Assembly (NCBI GenBank): GCA_023630585.1
Contig: CM042556.1
Location: 535,001-599,000, forward strand
Length of the DNA stretch: 64,000 bases
Reading direction: 5' to 3'
DNA from: Cranoglanis bouderius
Lineage: Eukaryota; Chordata; Actinopteri; Siluriformes; Cranoglanididae
Shown: in pieces, positions 52,472 through 63,361 of the stretch
How positions within the stretch are numbered: position 1 is the stretch's first letter
Layout: the number at the start of each line of letters is the position of its first letter
Made by a program: the position numbers and the translations under genes
The notes under the pieces: generated by a model
The model's input: the letters and a program-made list of their open reading frames with translations, nothing else
Database searches by the model: none
Told to the model about the DNA's origin: nothing

Positions 52472-53865
52472 CAGTGGGGGAAAAAAGTATTTGATCCCCT
52501 GTTGATTTTGTACATTTGCCCACTGACAAAGAAATGATCAGTCTATGATTTTAATGGTAGATGTATTTTAACAGTGAGAGACAGAATAACAACAAAAAAA
52601 TCCAGAAAAACACATTTCAAAAAAGTTATAAATTGATTTGTATTTTAATGAGGGAAATAAGTATTTGATCCCTTCGACTTAGTAGTCGGTGGCAAAACCC
52701 TTGTTGGCAATCACAGAGGTCAGACGTTTCTTGTAGTTGGCCACGAGGTTTGCACACATCTCAGGAGGGATTTTGTCCCACTCCTCTTTGCAGATGCTCT
52801 CCAAGTCATTAAGGTAATTTTCAATGCCCTGGCTGAGGGAAGGATTTGATGGTAAGATTTGAAGATTTCAAGATTTGACGGTACATGGACCCATCCATTG
52901 TCCCTTTGATGCGGTGCAGTTGTCCTGTCCCCTTAGCAGAAAAACACCCCCAAAGCATAATGTTCCCACCTCCATGTTTGACGGTGGCGATGGTGTTATG
53001 ACTTGGGGTCATAGGCAGCATTCCTCCTCCTCCAAACAAGGCGAGTTGAGTTGATGCCAAAGAGATCTGACCACACCTGACCACAACACTTTCACCCAGT
53101 TCTCCTCTGAATCATTCAGGCAAACTTCAGATGGGCCTGTACATGTGCTTTCTTGAGCAGGGGGACCTTGTGGGTGCTGCAGGATTTCAGTCCTTCACGG
53201 CATAGTGCGTTGCCAATTGTTTTCTTGGTGACTATGGTCCCAGCTGCCTTGAGATCATTAACAAGATCGTCCCATGTAGTTCTGGGCTGATTCCTCACCA
53301 TTCTCATGATCATTGAAACTCCACGAGTTGAGATCTTGCATGGAGCCCCAGACCGAGGGAGACTGACAGTTTCTTCCATTTGCGAATAATCGCACCAACT
53401 GTTGTCACCTTCTCACCAAGCTGCTTGGTGATGGTCTTGTAGCCCATTCCAGCCTTGTGTAGGTCTACAATCTTGTCCCTGACATCCTTGGACAGCTCTT
53501 TGGTCTTGGTCATGGTGGAGAGTCTGGAATCTGATTGATTGATTCCTTCTGTGGACAGGTGCCTTTTTACAGGTAACAAACTGAGATTAGGAGCACTCCC
53601 TTTAAGAGAGTGCTCCTAATCTCAGCTCATTACCTTTGTAAAAGACACCTGGGAGCCAGAAATCTTGCTGATGTATAGGGGATCAAATACTTATTTCACT
53701 CATTAAAATGCAAATCAATTTATAACTTTTTCTGGATTTTTTTTGTTGTTATTCTGTCTCTCAATGTTAAAATACACCTACCATTAAAATTATAGACTGA
53801 TCATTTCCTTGTCAGTGTGCAAATGCACAAAATCAGCAGGGGATCAAATACTTTTTCCCTCACTG
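52472..53865 (-). mobile_element. Tc1-like transposon with internal hairpin
   Basis: TA flanks the ends (52470-52471 and 53866-53867). The ends CAGTGGGGGAAAAAAGTATT and their inverse are clear. A palindrome at 53581-53626 (ctgagattaggagcactccc and its inverse) lies near the right end, next to the transposase start, as is known for this type of fish Tc1 element. Confidence 0.88.
52821..53579 (-). pseudogene. Tc1-like transposase, broken
   Basis: On the minus strand: 53579-53310 has MTKTKELSKDVRDKIVDLHK (true start near 53513) and GYKTITKQLGEKVTTVGAII; 53379-53116 has LPRSGAPCKISTRGV and TWDDLVNDLKAAGTIVTKKT; 53084-52821 has TVKHGGGNIMLWGCFSAKGTG. The first catalytic Asp area (W-x-D-E) is degraded, and the part with the second Asp and third acid is deleted. 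Confidence 0.85.
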
Positions 53866-53867
53866 TA

Positions 53868-55435
53868 CAGCCGTAGCCAAAAGTTTTGAGAATGACACAA
53901 ATATTAATTTACACAAAGTCTACTGCTTCAGTGTTTTTAGATCTTTTTGTCAGATGTTACTAACTGTTACTGAAGTATAATCACAAGCATTTCATAAGTG
54001 TCAATGGCTTTTATTGACAATTACATGAAGTTTATGCAAAGAGTCAATATTTGCAGTGTTGATCCTTCTTTTTCAAGACCTCTGCAATTCGCCCTGGCAT
54101 GCTGTCAATCAACTTCTGGGCCACATCCTGACTGATGGCAGCCCATTCTTGCATAATCAATGCTTGGAGTTTGTCAGAGTTTGTGGGTTTTTGTTTGTCC
54201 ACCCGCCTCTTGAGGATTGACCACAAATTCTCAATGGGATTAAGGTCTGGGGAGTTTCCTGGCCATGGACCCAATATGTCGATGTTTTGTTCCCCGAGCC
54301 ACTTCGTTATCACTTTTGCCTTGTGGCAAGGTGCCCCATCATGCTGGAAAAGGCATTGTTCGTCACCAAACTGTTCTTGGATGATTGGGAGAAGTTGCTC
54401 TCTGAGGATGTTTTTGTACCATTCTTTATTCATGGCTGTGTTCTTAGGCAAAATTGTGAGTGAGCCCACTCCCTTGGCTGAGAAGCAACCCCACACATGA
54501 GTGGTCTCAGGATGCTTTACTGTTGGCATGACACAGGACTGATGGTAGTGCTCACCTTTTCTTCTCCGGACAAGCTTTTTTCCAGATGCCCCAAACAATC
54601 GGAAAGGGGATTCATCAGAGAAAATGACATTACCCCAGTCCTCAGCAGTCCAATCCCTGTACTTTTTGCAGAATAGCTGTCTGTCCCTGATGTTTTCCCT
54701 GGAGAGAAGTGGCTTCTTTGCTGTCCTTCTTGACACCAGGCCATCCTCCAAAAGTTTTCGCCTTACTGTGCGTGCAGACGCACTCACACCTGCCTGCTGC
54801 CATTCCTGAGCAAGCTCTGCACTGGTGGTGCCCCGATCCCGCAGCTGAATCAAGTTTAGGAGACGGTCCTGGCGCTTGCTGGACTTTCTTGGGTGCCCTG
54901 AAGCCTTCTTCACAACAGTTGAACCTCTCTCCTTGAAGGTCTTGATGATCCGATAAATGGTTGATTTAGGTGCAATCTTACTAGCAGCAATATCCTTGCC
55001 TGTGAATCCCTTTTTGTGCAAAGCAATGATGGCTGCACGTGTTTCCTTGCAGGCAACCATAGCTAACAGAGAAAGAACAATAATTTCAAGCACCACCCTC
55101 CTTTTAAAGCTTCCAGTCTGTTATTCTAACTCAATCAGCATGACAGAGTGATCTCCAGCCTTGTCCTCGTTAACACTCTCACCTGTGTTAACGAGAGAAT
55201 CACTGACATGATGTCAGCTGGTCCTTTTGTGGAAGGGCTGAAATGCAGTGGACATGTTTTTTTTGGGATTAAGTTCATTTTCATGGCAAAGAGGGACTTT
55301 GAAATTAATTGCAATTCATCTGATCACTCTTCATAACATTCTGGAGTATATGCAAATTGCCATCATAAAAACTGAGGCAGCAGACTTTGTAAAAATTAAT
55401 ATTTGTGTCATTCTCAAAACTTTTGGCCACAGCTG
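53868..55435 (-). mobile_element. Tc1-like (DD35E-type) transposon, apparently complete
   Basis: TA on both sides (53866-53867 shared with the neighbouring element, and 55436-55437). Ends CAGCCGTAGCCAAAAGTTTT and the inverse ccaaaacttttggccacagctg-type are intact, with long inverted repeats. It is 1,568 bp with an uninterrupted transposase. Sister copies are at 31786 and 42882. Confidence 0.93.
54044..55096 (-). CDS. Tc1-like transposase (DD35E), apparently intact
   Basis: The 350-residue frame has two helix-turn-helix regions: KGFTGKDIAASKIAPKSTIY (residues 29-48) and the ELAQEWQQAGVSASARTVRR area (94-113). A basic linker RRTAKKPLLSRENIRDR follows (about 123-139). The DDE domain has all three catalytic residues: D161 (IFSDESPF), D253 (FQHDGAPCH) and E289 (DLNPIENLW). 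Thirty-five residues separate the last two, so it belongs to a DD35E group; Traveler is the family I know with that signature. The likely start is at codon 1 or at Met13 (MVACKETR). It would cut and paste elements with the CAGCCGTGGCC ends. It is the only copy of the three here without a visible inactivating change. Confidence 0.88.
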   Translation of the reverse strand: MVLEIIVLSLLAMVACKETRAAIIALHKKGFTGKDIAASKIAPKSTIYRIIKTFKERGSTVVKKASGHPRKSSKRQDRLLNLIQLRDRGTTSAELAQEWQQAGVSASARTVRRKLLEDGLVSRRTAKKPLLSRENIRDRQLFCKKYRDWTAEDWGNVIFSDESPFRLFGASGKKLVRRRKGEHYHQSCVMPTVKHPETTHVWGCFSAKGVGSLTILPKNTAMNKEWYKNILREQLLPIIQEQFGDEQCLFQHDGAPCHKAKVITKWLGEQNIDILGPWPGNSPDLNPIENLWSILKRRVDKQKPTNSDKLQALIMQEWAAISQDVAQKLIDSMPGRIAEVLKKKDQHCKY

Positions 55436-55469
55436 TAGGTGCAACTACACATATATATATATATATATA

Positions 55470-55618
55470 ATTAAATGTTTCTTTGTGCTAGAAAACTAAT
55501 GTTTGGGAATAAAATATTTTTTGTACTGACTTGATAATGTAGAAGTCATAAAATAAAAAATCTATAACAAAGTTTGTTCTAAAAATAATAGGGTGGCTAA
55601 AACTTTTGCATAGTACTG
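55470..55618. mobile_element. Right end of a CAGTACTG-type MITE
   Basis: The segment carries gtgctagaaaactaatgttt, gtactgacttgataatgtag and the end cttttgcatagtactg followed by TA, the inverse of the left ends at 3903 and 5162. Only the right arm is present. Confidence 0.75.
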
Positions 55619-55926
55619 TATATAACAGAGTCTAAGAAATGCATGGAGAGAGTGGGCAAGGTGAGTGGGCAAGGTGATGAAATTTGTGATCTTCTTGAAG
55701 GGTAAAACAAAGATTTTTAAAAAAAAATATTTATTTATTTTTTTACAGACATTAGGTAACTGGTTTAATTGCTGATGCCTGGCACAAATGAGCATTATCG
55801 ATTTTGTGTTTAGGCTTGATTTGTGTCATTTGTCTCCATAGTTTACTCTGTTATGTTTGCCAACATCTGTAATGATTAGAGGTGGTTGGGGGGGGGTGAC
55901 AGAAAGAGAGAGTCAGGTGATGAAAG

Positions 55927-55984
<58 letters not shown>

Positions 55985-56214
55985 AGACAGTTATATAAAG
56001 TATAGAGAATATATTCATAGCTTTCCTGTATACATCCTTAACCTCACCTCTTAAATGACAGGGAAGTGTTGATGAGTCCACATTTCTATGCCTCAGTTAT
56101 ATAAAGTATCTTCATCATTTTGGTCTGGAAAAATAACATACACAGTGCAAATTTTAAAAAAGCAGATTTCTTGAAAAAACAAACAAAAAAACAAATTCTA
56201 ATTTCATGCAAATA
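55619..56214. other. No recognised gene; (GA)n tract
   Basis: AT-rich DNA with a (GA)n microsatellite at 55929-55978. Confidence 0.5.
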
Positions 56215-56377
56215 CAGTCTCCTCTGAAAGCATTGGGACGGCAAGACCAGTTCTTTTGCTATACACTGAAGACATTTGAGTTTGATATCAAAAGATGAAT
56301 ATGAGATGATAGATCAGAATTTCCCCTTTTCATTTCCTGAATTGGCCTTGCGGTTCCAATACTTTTGGAGGGGACTG
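56215..56377. mobile_element. 163-bp Tc1/mariner-type MITE
   Basis: TA on both sides (56213-56214 and 56378-56379). Ends CAGTCTCCTCTGAAAGCATT and the inverse form tacttttggaggggactg are matched. Too short for a transposase; a solo non-autonomous copy. Confidence 0.7.
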
Positions 56378-56519
56378 TATTTTATTTTGTAGAGACACAT
56401 ATGCAAACAGCAAACATGAAGAGCCTATCCATATACTCAGTAATCAAAAGGAAAGTTTTTGGCTCTTTTATCATTTTCAAATAAAAGCAAGGGGAAAAAA
56501 TCTTTATAAGAATAATCAT

Positions 56520-57620
56520 TCAGAATCAGAATCAGAATGAGCTTTATTGCCAAGTATGTTTACATACACAAGGAATTTGTTTTGGCGACAGGAGCTTCCA
56601 GTGTAGAAAAGAAATTGAATATCACAGTATTTAAAAATAAAAATAAAATAAATACATTAAAAAAAAAAAATGATACAATACAATACAGTACTAAGACATA
56701 GCAAAAATAGACAGGATTATGTATGTACAGATATGCTATTTACAGATGTACAGTTATGTGCAATAGGAGTGGAATGAATGTACAGAGGTATAAAATATAC
56801 TACATTTTTAAAGGATTAAGTTATTGTTTCATTAAATGCACAATGAAGAGACCCTGTTGGCAGTTTTAATTGTTCAGGTGGGAGATTGCTTGAGGGAAAA
56901 AGCTGTTCTTGTGTCTAGCTGTTCTGCTGCTCAGTGCTATGTAGCGCCAACCAGAGGGCACTAGTTCAAAGAGAAAATGGGCTGGGTGAGAGGGGTCCAA
57001 AGTGATTTTCTTAGCCCTTTTTCTCACTCTGGAGGTGTAGAATTCTTGGAGGTTGGGCAGGGGGGCACCAATAATTTTCTCAGCAGTCCTGACTGTCCGT
57101 TGTAGTTTCCTTCTGTCAGATTTGGCGACTGAATCAAACCAGAAAGTTATAGAAGTAGACAGGACAGACTCAATGATGGCTGAGTAAAACTGTATCAGCA
57201 GCTCCTGTGACAGGTTGAGCTTCCTCAGCTGGCGAAGGAAGTACAACCTCTGCTGGACCTTTTTCAAAATGGAGTCTATGTGAGTGTCCCACTTCAGGTC
57301 CTGAGAGATGATAGTGCCCAGGAACCTGAATGACTCCACTGCTGCCACAGTGCTGTTCATGATGGTGAGTGGGGCGAGTGCAGGGAGGTTCTCCTGTCAT
57401 CTCCACCTTTTTGAGCGTGTTCAGCTTAAGGTTGTTGTGACCACACAAGGCAGCCAGCCGTTCAACCTCATGTGTGTATGCAGACTCGTTACCATCACAG
57501 ACCAGGCCGATGACTGTGGTGTCATCTGCAAACTTCAGGAGTTTAACAGAAGGGTGGAAGATCTGTGTGAAGATGGGGGCCAGCTGGTCAGCACAGGCTT
57601 TCAGACAGGCAGATGAGTAG
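56520..57620 (-). pseudogene. Rex1-type LINE, 3' part
   Basis: On the minus strand, from about 57616: a degraded FADDTTVIG-type site with VCDGNESAYTHEVERL in shifted frames, then 57360-56866 with SFRFLGTIISQDLKWDTHI, QQRLYFLRQLRKLNLSQELL, YSAIIESVLSTSI and RTAEKIIGAPLPN. This is the conserved C-terminal domain also seen in the Rex1 copy at 24745. The 3' end is aatcagaatgagctttattg at about 56530. 5'-truncated. Confidence 0.8.
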
Positions 57621-57701
57621 TATATATCCTACACTTTATGTAAAAATATGATTTATGACCCTCATGTCACTCCCATGCCCATGTGTGACTTATTTACATT
57701 T

Positions 57702-60700
57702 GCATTTATATCATTTAGCAGACGCCCTTATCCAGAGCGACGTACAAGAGTGCTTTAAATTCTCAATCAGTGAATATTTCATTTTTGGTTCATACGATTA
57801 CAATGACATGCACTGAACACTGTTGAAAAGACAGCAACTGTTAGGAGTTTTTTTTTTTTTTTTTGAAGAAGAAGAAAACACTAACTATCAAGGGGTAAGT
57901 ATTTAAGAAAGAGGTATGTCTTTAGGCGTTTCTTGAAGATAGCCAGCGACTCAGCTGTTCTGACATTGATGGGAAGTTCATTCCACCACCTTGGTGCCAG
58001 AACAGAGAAAAGTTGTGAGACAGATCTACCTTGTATCCTGAGAGAGGGTGGGACCAGTCGAGCAGTGCTTGTTGACCTGAGGGAGCATGGTGCGGTGCGT
58101 GGGGTGATGAGAGCTCTAAGATAAGAGGGTGCTGTTCCACTTTTGGTAAGCATCAATGTTTTGAATCTGATGTGTGTAGCTACTGGAAGCCAGTGAAGGG
58201 AGCGCAGCAATGGAGTGGTGTGAGAGAACTTAGGGAAGTTGAAAACAAGTCGTGCAGCTGCATTCTGGATCATCTGTAGAGGGCAGTTTGCACTCAAAGG
58301 TAGACCTGCCAGGAGGGAGTTGCAGTAGTCTAGTCTGGAAATGACAAGAGACTGCACAAGCAACTGAGTAGCCTGTCTTAGAAATGGACGAATCCTTCTA
58401 ACCTTGTAAAGGACAGGACTGTGCTAGATTAGTAATAGGTGATGAAAAGCACAGTTGATTGTCCATGATTACCCCAAGGTTATGAGCAGTAGTTGAAGGA
58501 GAGATCATGGAGTTGTCTAAGGAGATCATGAGATCCTGGCATGGGGACAAATCTCCTCGGATGAAGAGCAGTTCAGTTTTGCTGGGGTTGAGTTTCAGCT
58601 GATGAGCTGCCATCCACGATGAAATGTCCGTCAGACATGCTGTGATCCGGGCAGAAGCAGTGGTGTCTGAAGGAAGAAAGGAAAAGATATCATCAGCATA
58701 GCAGTGGTAAGAGAACCCATGTGAGGAGATGACTTTGCCAAGAGAGTGGGTATAGAGGGAAAAGAGGAGAGGACCAAGTACTGAGCCTTGTGGGACACCA
58801 GTAGAGAGACTGCGAGGTGCAGATGTTGATCCCCCCCCATGATACCTGATACAAATGACCTTCCAAGTATGAAGCAAACCATTGCCATGCTGCTCTGCAA
58901 ATTCCAAGACTCTTGAGGGTAGTCAGGAGAATCTTGTGGTTGACTGTGTCAAATGCAGCAGACAGGTCAAGCAGGATGAGGACAGAGGACAGTTTGGCTG
59001 ATCTGGCAGCATGAAGTTTTTCAGTGACGACCAAGAGGCCAGTCTCTGTGGAGTGTGCTGCTTTAAAGCCAGACTGGTATGGATCTTGAAGGTGGTTCTG
59101 TGAGAGATAAAGAGACAGTTGATTATATATGGCATGTTCGAGTATTTTAGAAAGGAAAGAGAGAAGTGATACCGGTCTGTAGTTGCTGATGTCTGAGGGA
59201 TCCAGTGTAGGCTTCTTCAGGATGAGAGTAACCCGTGCTTTCTTGAAGGAAGCCGGAACTTGGCCAGATGCCAGGGAACCATTGATGATTGTAGAGATGA
59301 AGGGCAGAAGTTCAGGCAGGATGGTCTGGAGCAATGTACACGGAATTGGATCCACTGGGCAGGTGGTAGGGTTGCAGGACAGGATGACTTCTTGAATCTC
59401 CTGTGTTGCTAGGGTAGAAAAATGTGACAGAGAAGAAGAGACAGAGAAATGTGACAGAGAAGGAGGAGAGACCTGTGTGAGAATCAGTGTGATCAGTCTG
59501 GGTAGACGTGAAGGCCTTGCAGATTTCCTTAATCTTCTCATCATAGAAGGACTCAAAGTCTTCTGCAGACATCGAGGAAGAAGCAGGTGAAGCCGGAGGG
59601 TTGAAACGTGATGAGAAGATGTTGTTGAGCTTGCGAGGATCTTTGGCAGAAGCTTTTCCTTGTAGAAGGCAGTCTTGGAGGAAGTCACATCCAATGAGAA
59701 CTGAGAAAAGAGAGTGCGGTAAGAGGCATGATCTGTGTCAATATGTGTTTTCTCTCTTCTCTCTGCTGATCTCAGTTCTCTTCTACAGCTGCGCAACATG
59801 TCCGACAGCCAAGGAGCAGGGCAAGAAGTCTTCCTAGATTTGCTAAACAGAGGACAAAGATGATCCATGGTTGAGGAGAGAGAGGATAGGAAATTGTCAG
59901 TGGCTGAGTCTAAGGGTAGAGAAGAAAAGGAATCAGGGTCAGTGAGAGATGAAAGGGTGCAAGAAGCTACAGAGGAAGGGGGGACAAAGTGGAGGTTCTG
60001 ACAGGTTACAGAAAGGCGTTGGTAGCTAAATTTGGAAGAAATAGTAAGAAAAAGACTGAACGATACCAGGTGATGATCAGAGGTGTGAAGTGGGGTGGTG
60101 CTCATGTTCGTGGCTATAGAAGGACGAGTGAAGACGAGATCCAAGACATTTCCTCCTTTGTGTGGGAGGAGAGCTGTTGAAGGTCAGTGCAAAGGAATCC
60201 ATAAGAGGCAGAAGGCAGGAGGAGTGAAGTTTCTCAGACGGAAGGCTGAAGTCACCAAGGACAGTCAGAGGAGTGTCATCAGTAGGGATGGAACTAAGTA
60301 GCGTATCCATCTCATCCAGGAAGTTACCCAGTGGACCAGGAGGACGATAAATGACAACAATAAAGAGGTTGATTGGAGAGGTGACTGAAATTCAAAGGAA
60401 GAGATTGTTAAATGAGACATAGGGAGTGGTGTGAAACACCATCTCTGAGACAACAAAAGACCCGTGCTACCACCCCTGCCTGTTTCTCGTGGTGTATGAG
60501 AGAAGGCATAGGCAGAGGCTAAAGCAGCAGGTGTGGCAGAATTCTGTGGTGAAATCTACGTCTCAGTGAGTGCCAGGATATCCAACCAGTAGTGGGTGGA
60601 TAAAGCTGGGATGAAATCAGCTTTCTTCACAGCAGACTGGCAATTCCAGAGCCCATCTACCACCACTGTTTGAGACTGAGACAACAGAGGAGGGTAGATT

Positions 60701-61130
60701 AGATTGCTGGAAGAGTGTCCTCTGCTTTGTGGGTGAAAGCACCTGGGCCTGTGAGGGGTGACAACAGCAATAGAAGTGAAGCACATGACTAAACATAAAG
60801 AATAGTAGGGTTAATTTCCTAGGGGAATGAGTCAGTTTTCAAAGAATCAGTTATTCAAAGAGAGTTCTACAAACAAACCGCTACAGTCATTAATGATTGT
60901 AGCAGAGCAACTTCAATATATATCACTTAGCCCTGCCCACAATTCACACCTTAAGGTAGACCGTCACTATACTGATTAAGCACTATAGACAAAGACTAGC
61001 CAATCAACTGTGCTAAACAACAACAACAACAACAACAACAGCTATGACTCTACATTCAGCTAGGGTTTAAGTTACAGTACACAAAATTACAATCCTACCT
61101 TACCAGAAGAGAAGAAATTCAAGATGAGAT
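57702..61130 (-). mobile_element. Nearly full-length L2-type LINE
   Basis: The 3' end on the minus strand finishes with the tail around 57712-57740 (inverse of catttagcagacgcccttat), the standard fish L2 end. The endonuclease start lies at about 60786 and the 5' UTR runs to about 61130. On both outer sides are matching pieces of another repeat (gtgacttat at 57690-57700 and cacttatgatccc at 61139), so the LINE was inserted into it, possibly with an ACTTAT duplication. An (AAC)n stretch lies at 61018-61040. Confidence 0.7.
57881..60786 (-). pseudogene. L2 LINE endonuclease and reverse transcriptase, frameshifted
   Basis: Read on the minus strand. 60786-60556 is the endonuclease N-terminus (VDGLWNCQSAVKKADFIPAL, then DILALTET). 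60310-60077 has LTVLGDFSLPS (the GDFN-type endonuclease motif) and 60144-58693 begins with MDLVFTR, then HTSDHHLVSFSL (the SDH motif). The same frame continues into the RT: VPASFKKARVTLILKKP, SNYRPVSLLSFLSKILEHA, LLDLSAAFDTVNHKILL. 58907-58398 holds GVPQGSVLGPLLFSLYTHSL and YHCYADDIFSF (catalytic YADD). 58363-57881 is the C-terminal region (SRLDYCNSLLAGLP, AARLVFNFPK, RWWNELP). At least four frameshifts; otherwise complete. Confidence 0.88.
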
Positions 61131-61140
61131 TTAAAGCACA

Positions 61141-62100
61141 CTTATGATCCCTTGTGTCATCCCGATTGACAGTTCAGCACACCCTGTAATTTATGACCTT
61201 CCTGTCTTCTGTCTATGTGGCGTTGATCTTTCCCCAGTGTGTATGTGCATGTCTGCATGCGTGTGTGCACGTGTGCGTGCGTGTGTGTGTATGTGTGCAT
61301 GTGTGTGTGTGTGTGTGTGTGTGTTGAAGCTGTTGTTTAAATAAAGAGCCGTTGTTAAAACATAGAAGGCGAGCTGCAAAGCTCACATGATGGGTGTTCC
61401 GCGAACCCTAAACCCTTAGAAGGACAATGTGTGTTTGATCACCTAGAATTCCTGTTGAAATGAGAGGAATCAGCTTTTGCGCCAAGGAAAATACAGGGGT
61501 GTTACCAAAACCGAAGACCGCCCCTTAAGTCTGCCCCACGGTCGTTTCTGTATGTCATGTAATTTACGAACCTCATGTCATTCCAATGAATGTGTGTAAT
61601 TTATGACCCCTCATGTCACTCTATGACCATGTGTAACTTATGATCCCTTGAGTCATCCCGATTGACAGTTCAGCATACCCTGTAATTTATGACCTTCCTG
61701 TCTCCTGTCTGTGTGGAGTTGATCTATCCCAGGTGTATGTGTGTGTGTGTGTGTGTGTTATATGTTAATGAGTTTACACCCCGACTATGTGTGTGCGTCC
61801 TGAAAGCTGTTGTTTAAATATTGGTTAAACAAAGCTGTGGTTAAAACATAGAAGGAGGGCTGCAAAACTCATACAATGTCTTGCCAATGAACCCCTAAAA
61901 ACACTAGAAGGACGATGTGTATTTCAACGCCTAGAATTCCTGTTGAAATTAGAGAAGAATTCACTTTTGCACCACTGAAAAAAACAAAATGTTAATTTAA
62001 CAAAGTTTCATCATAATGATGTGGATGTTGTGAAGACGCTGGTGTTTCACCCGGAGCAGGGCGTTACCATGTCCGAAGATTGGATCTTAAGTCTGCCCCC
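61141..62100. repeat. 0.5-kb tandem duplication with GT tracts
   Basis: Unit 1 starts at 61141 (CTTATGATCCCTTGTGTCAT) and unit 2 at 61638 (CTTATGATCCCTTGAGTCAT), 497 bp apart. Both contain a TTGACAGTTCAGCA block, a (GT)n tract (61282-61323; 61736-61758), AAACATAGAAGG and a CTTAAGTCTGCCCC end. A related piece (gatttatgaccctcatgtca) flanks the other side of the L2 LINE at 57650-57700. No coding content recognised. Confidence 0.8.
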
Positions 62101-62161
62101 ACATCACAACAATTAAAAACGCCTGCAGATCGGCACATTCACTACATACAGTACATGCACA

Positions 62162-62774
62162 ATGTCTCAAGAATCTATGTCTGTCTGCTGTTACAGCAAT
62201 ATGCCTGAGACTGCCCCGGTATAGTCTGATGACAACGCAACATCGCTGGAACCCCTCCCCCAGACTTGTGACAACAGTTGGCTGGATAAATTTTGCATGG
62301 AGTTGGGGTATCACAACATGACCGTTCATGCTGGAGCTGCGGTCTATGCTGGGATCGATGACACAGACATATGTACTCACTCTGACGGCTTCAAAATAAT
62401 AAAGGCAATAGTAGTGGTGCTACTGGAGTATCTTGTTAACAGAAAGCAGAAAGAACTCTGTTTGGGGTGCGAGGTGGACCATCCGAGTCTGCTTTGACAT
62501 TCCTGTCTGTTCAAACCTGATGCCTATTTTTTCGATGGCTACTTTGAGGAACTGTCATGTAAATCTGGTTAAACCGGGCCTTAAACACATCATAGCCCAA
62601 GCATTGATCCGGTGTGGTTTTAGGTGTCACCCCGAGAGAATTCAAGGTACAGTGGATGGTATTTTGCACGAATTGCGTGACGAAGTATACATCATGAAAA
62701 AGCTTCATGAAGTCCGAGAGAAAATTGTGGATGTCAGCAATGAACAGATTATCTACGACGCCATGGACGGGTAG
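62162..62774 (+). pseudogene. Unrecognised ORF 1, broken
   Basis: The frame from 62162 starts MSQESMSVCCYSNMPETA, meets a stop at 62222 and continues open to 62497 with LDKFCMELGYHNMTVHAGAA and ELCLGCEVDHPS (a C-x2-C-x4-H pattern). A one-base shift then leads into a frame with PGLKHIIAQALIRCGFRCHP and LHELRDEVYIMKKLHEVREK, ending at 62774. The Cys/His spacing suggests metal binding, but I do not recognise the family. It precedes a Polinton-type integrase and may belong to the same element. Confidence 0.5.
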
Positions 62775-63096
62775 AAAGGAGCCCCGCAAATATCCCGAAC
62801 GTGATACTGAAATGGGGAACATGTGGTGTACAACAGGTCTGGCAAAGTATCTATTTAAAAGCTGTATTAGATGTGAGATGATCAACTTGATATATAAGAT
62901 CATTAATGATGTGGTTGATGTGTCTATTGATGTAAACAATTGTGTCATTGATCCCAAAAGTTTAACAACCCTCAAGAAACAAATATGTGTTGTGAGAGGG
63001 CTGTCGAATGTGTGGACAGATATGATGCATATGTGTATTAATGCGGGCAAGCCAGTTTGTACAACTATCAGAAAAATACTAAACCTGATGACTTAA
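62707..63096 (+). pseudogene. Unrecognised ORF 2
   Basis: An open frame with WCTTGLAKYLFKSCIRCEM-type sequence (seen as CTTGLAKYLFKSCIRCEMIN) and LKKQICVVRGLSNVWTDMMH, ending at 63096. The first 20 residues overlap ORF 1 in another frame and are probably not real. Function unknown. It is followed by 265 bp of AT-rich spacer before the integrase. Confidence 0.4.
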
Positions 63097-63361
63097 TGTG
63101 GCAGTAGAATTAGAATTGCTGACATAATGTGTATGTGTGCATATGTGACTGATTTATGCGTAATGTTGTCAAGAAATGAACAGACTGATGTTTGTGAAAT
63201 TGTTGAAACATTTGTTGATTACATTGTTGAAAAAACATTGTAATGTGTATAAAATTTCTACAGCATCTTGATGCTATGTGATGTTGATTTCTTTCACCGA
63301 AATAAATTCTCAAACATTTAAACCATCTGAGTTATTCTTTTGTGGAGTTTGAGCCATCAGC
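63097..63361. other. Spacer with possible polyadenylation signal
   Basis: AT-rich; AATAAA at 63300-63305 could end the upstream transcript. Confidence 0.3.
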
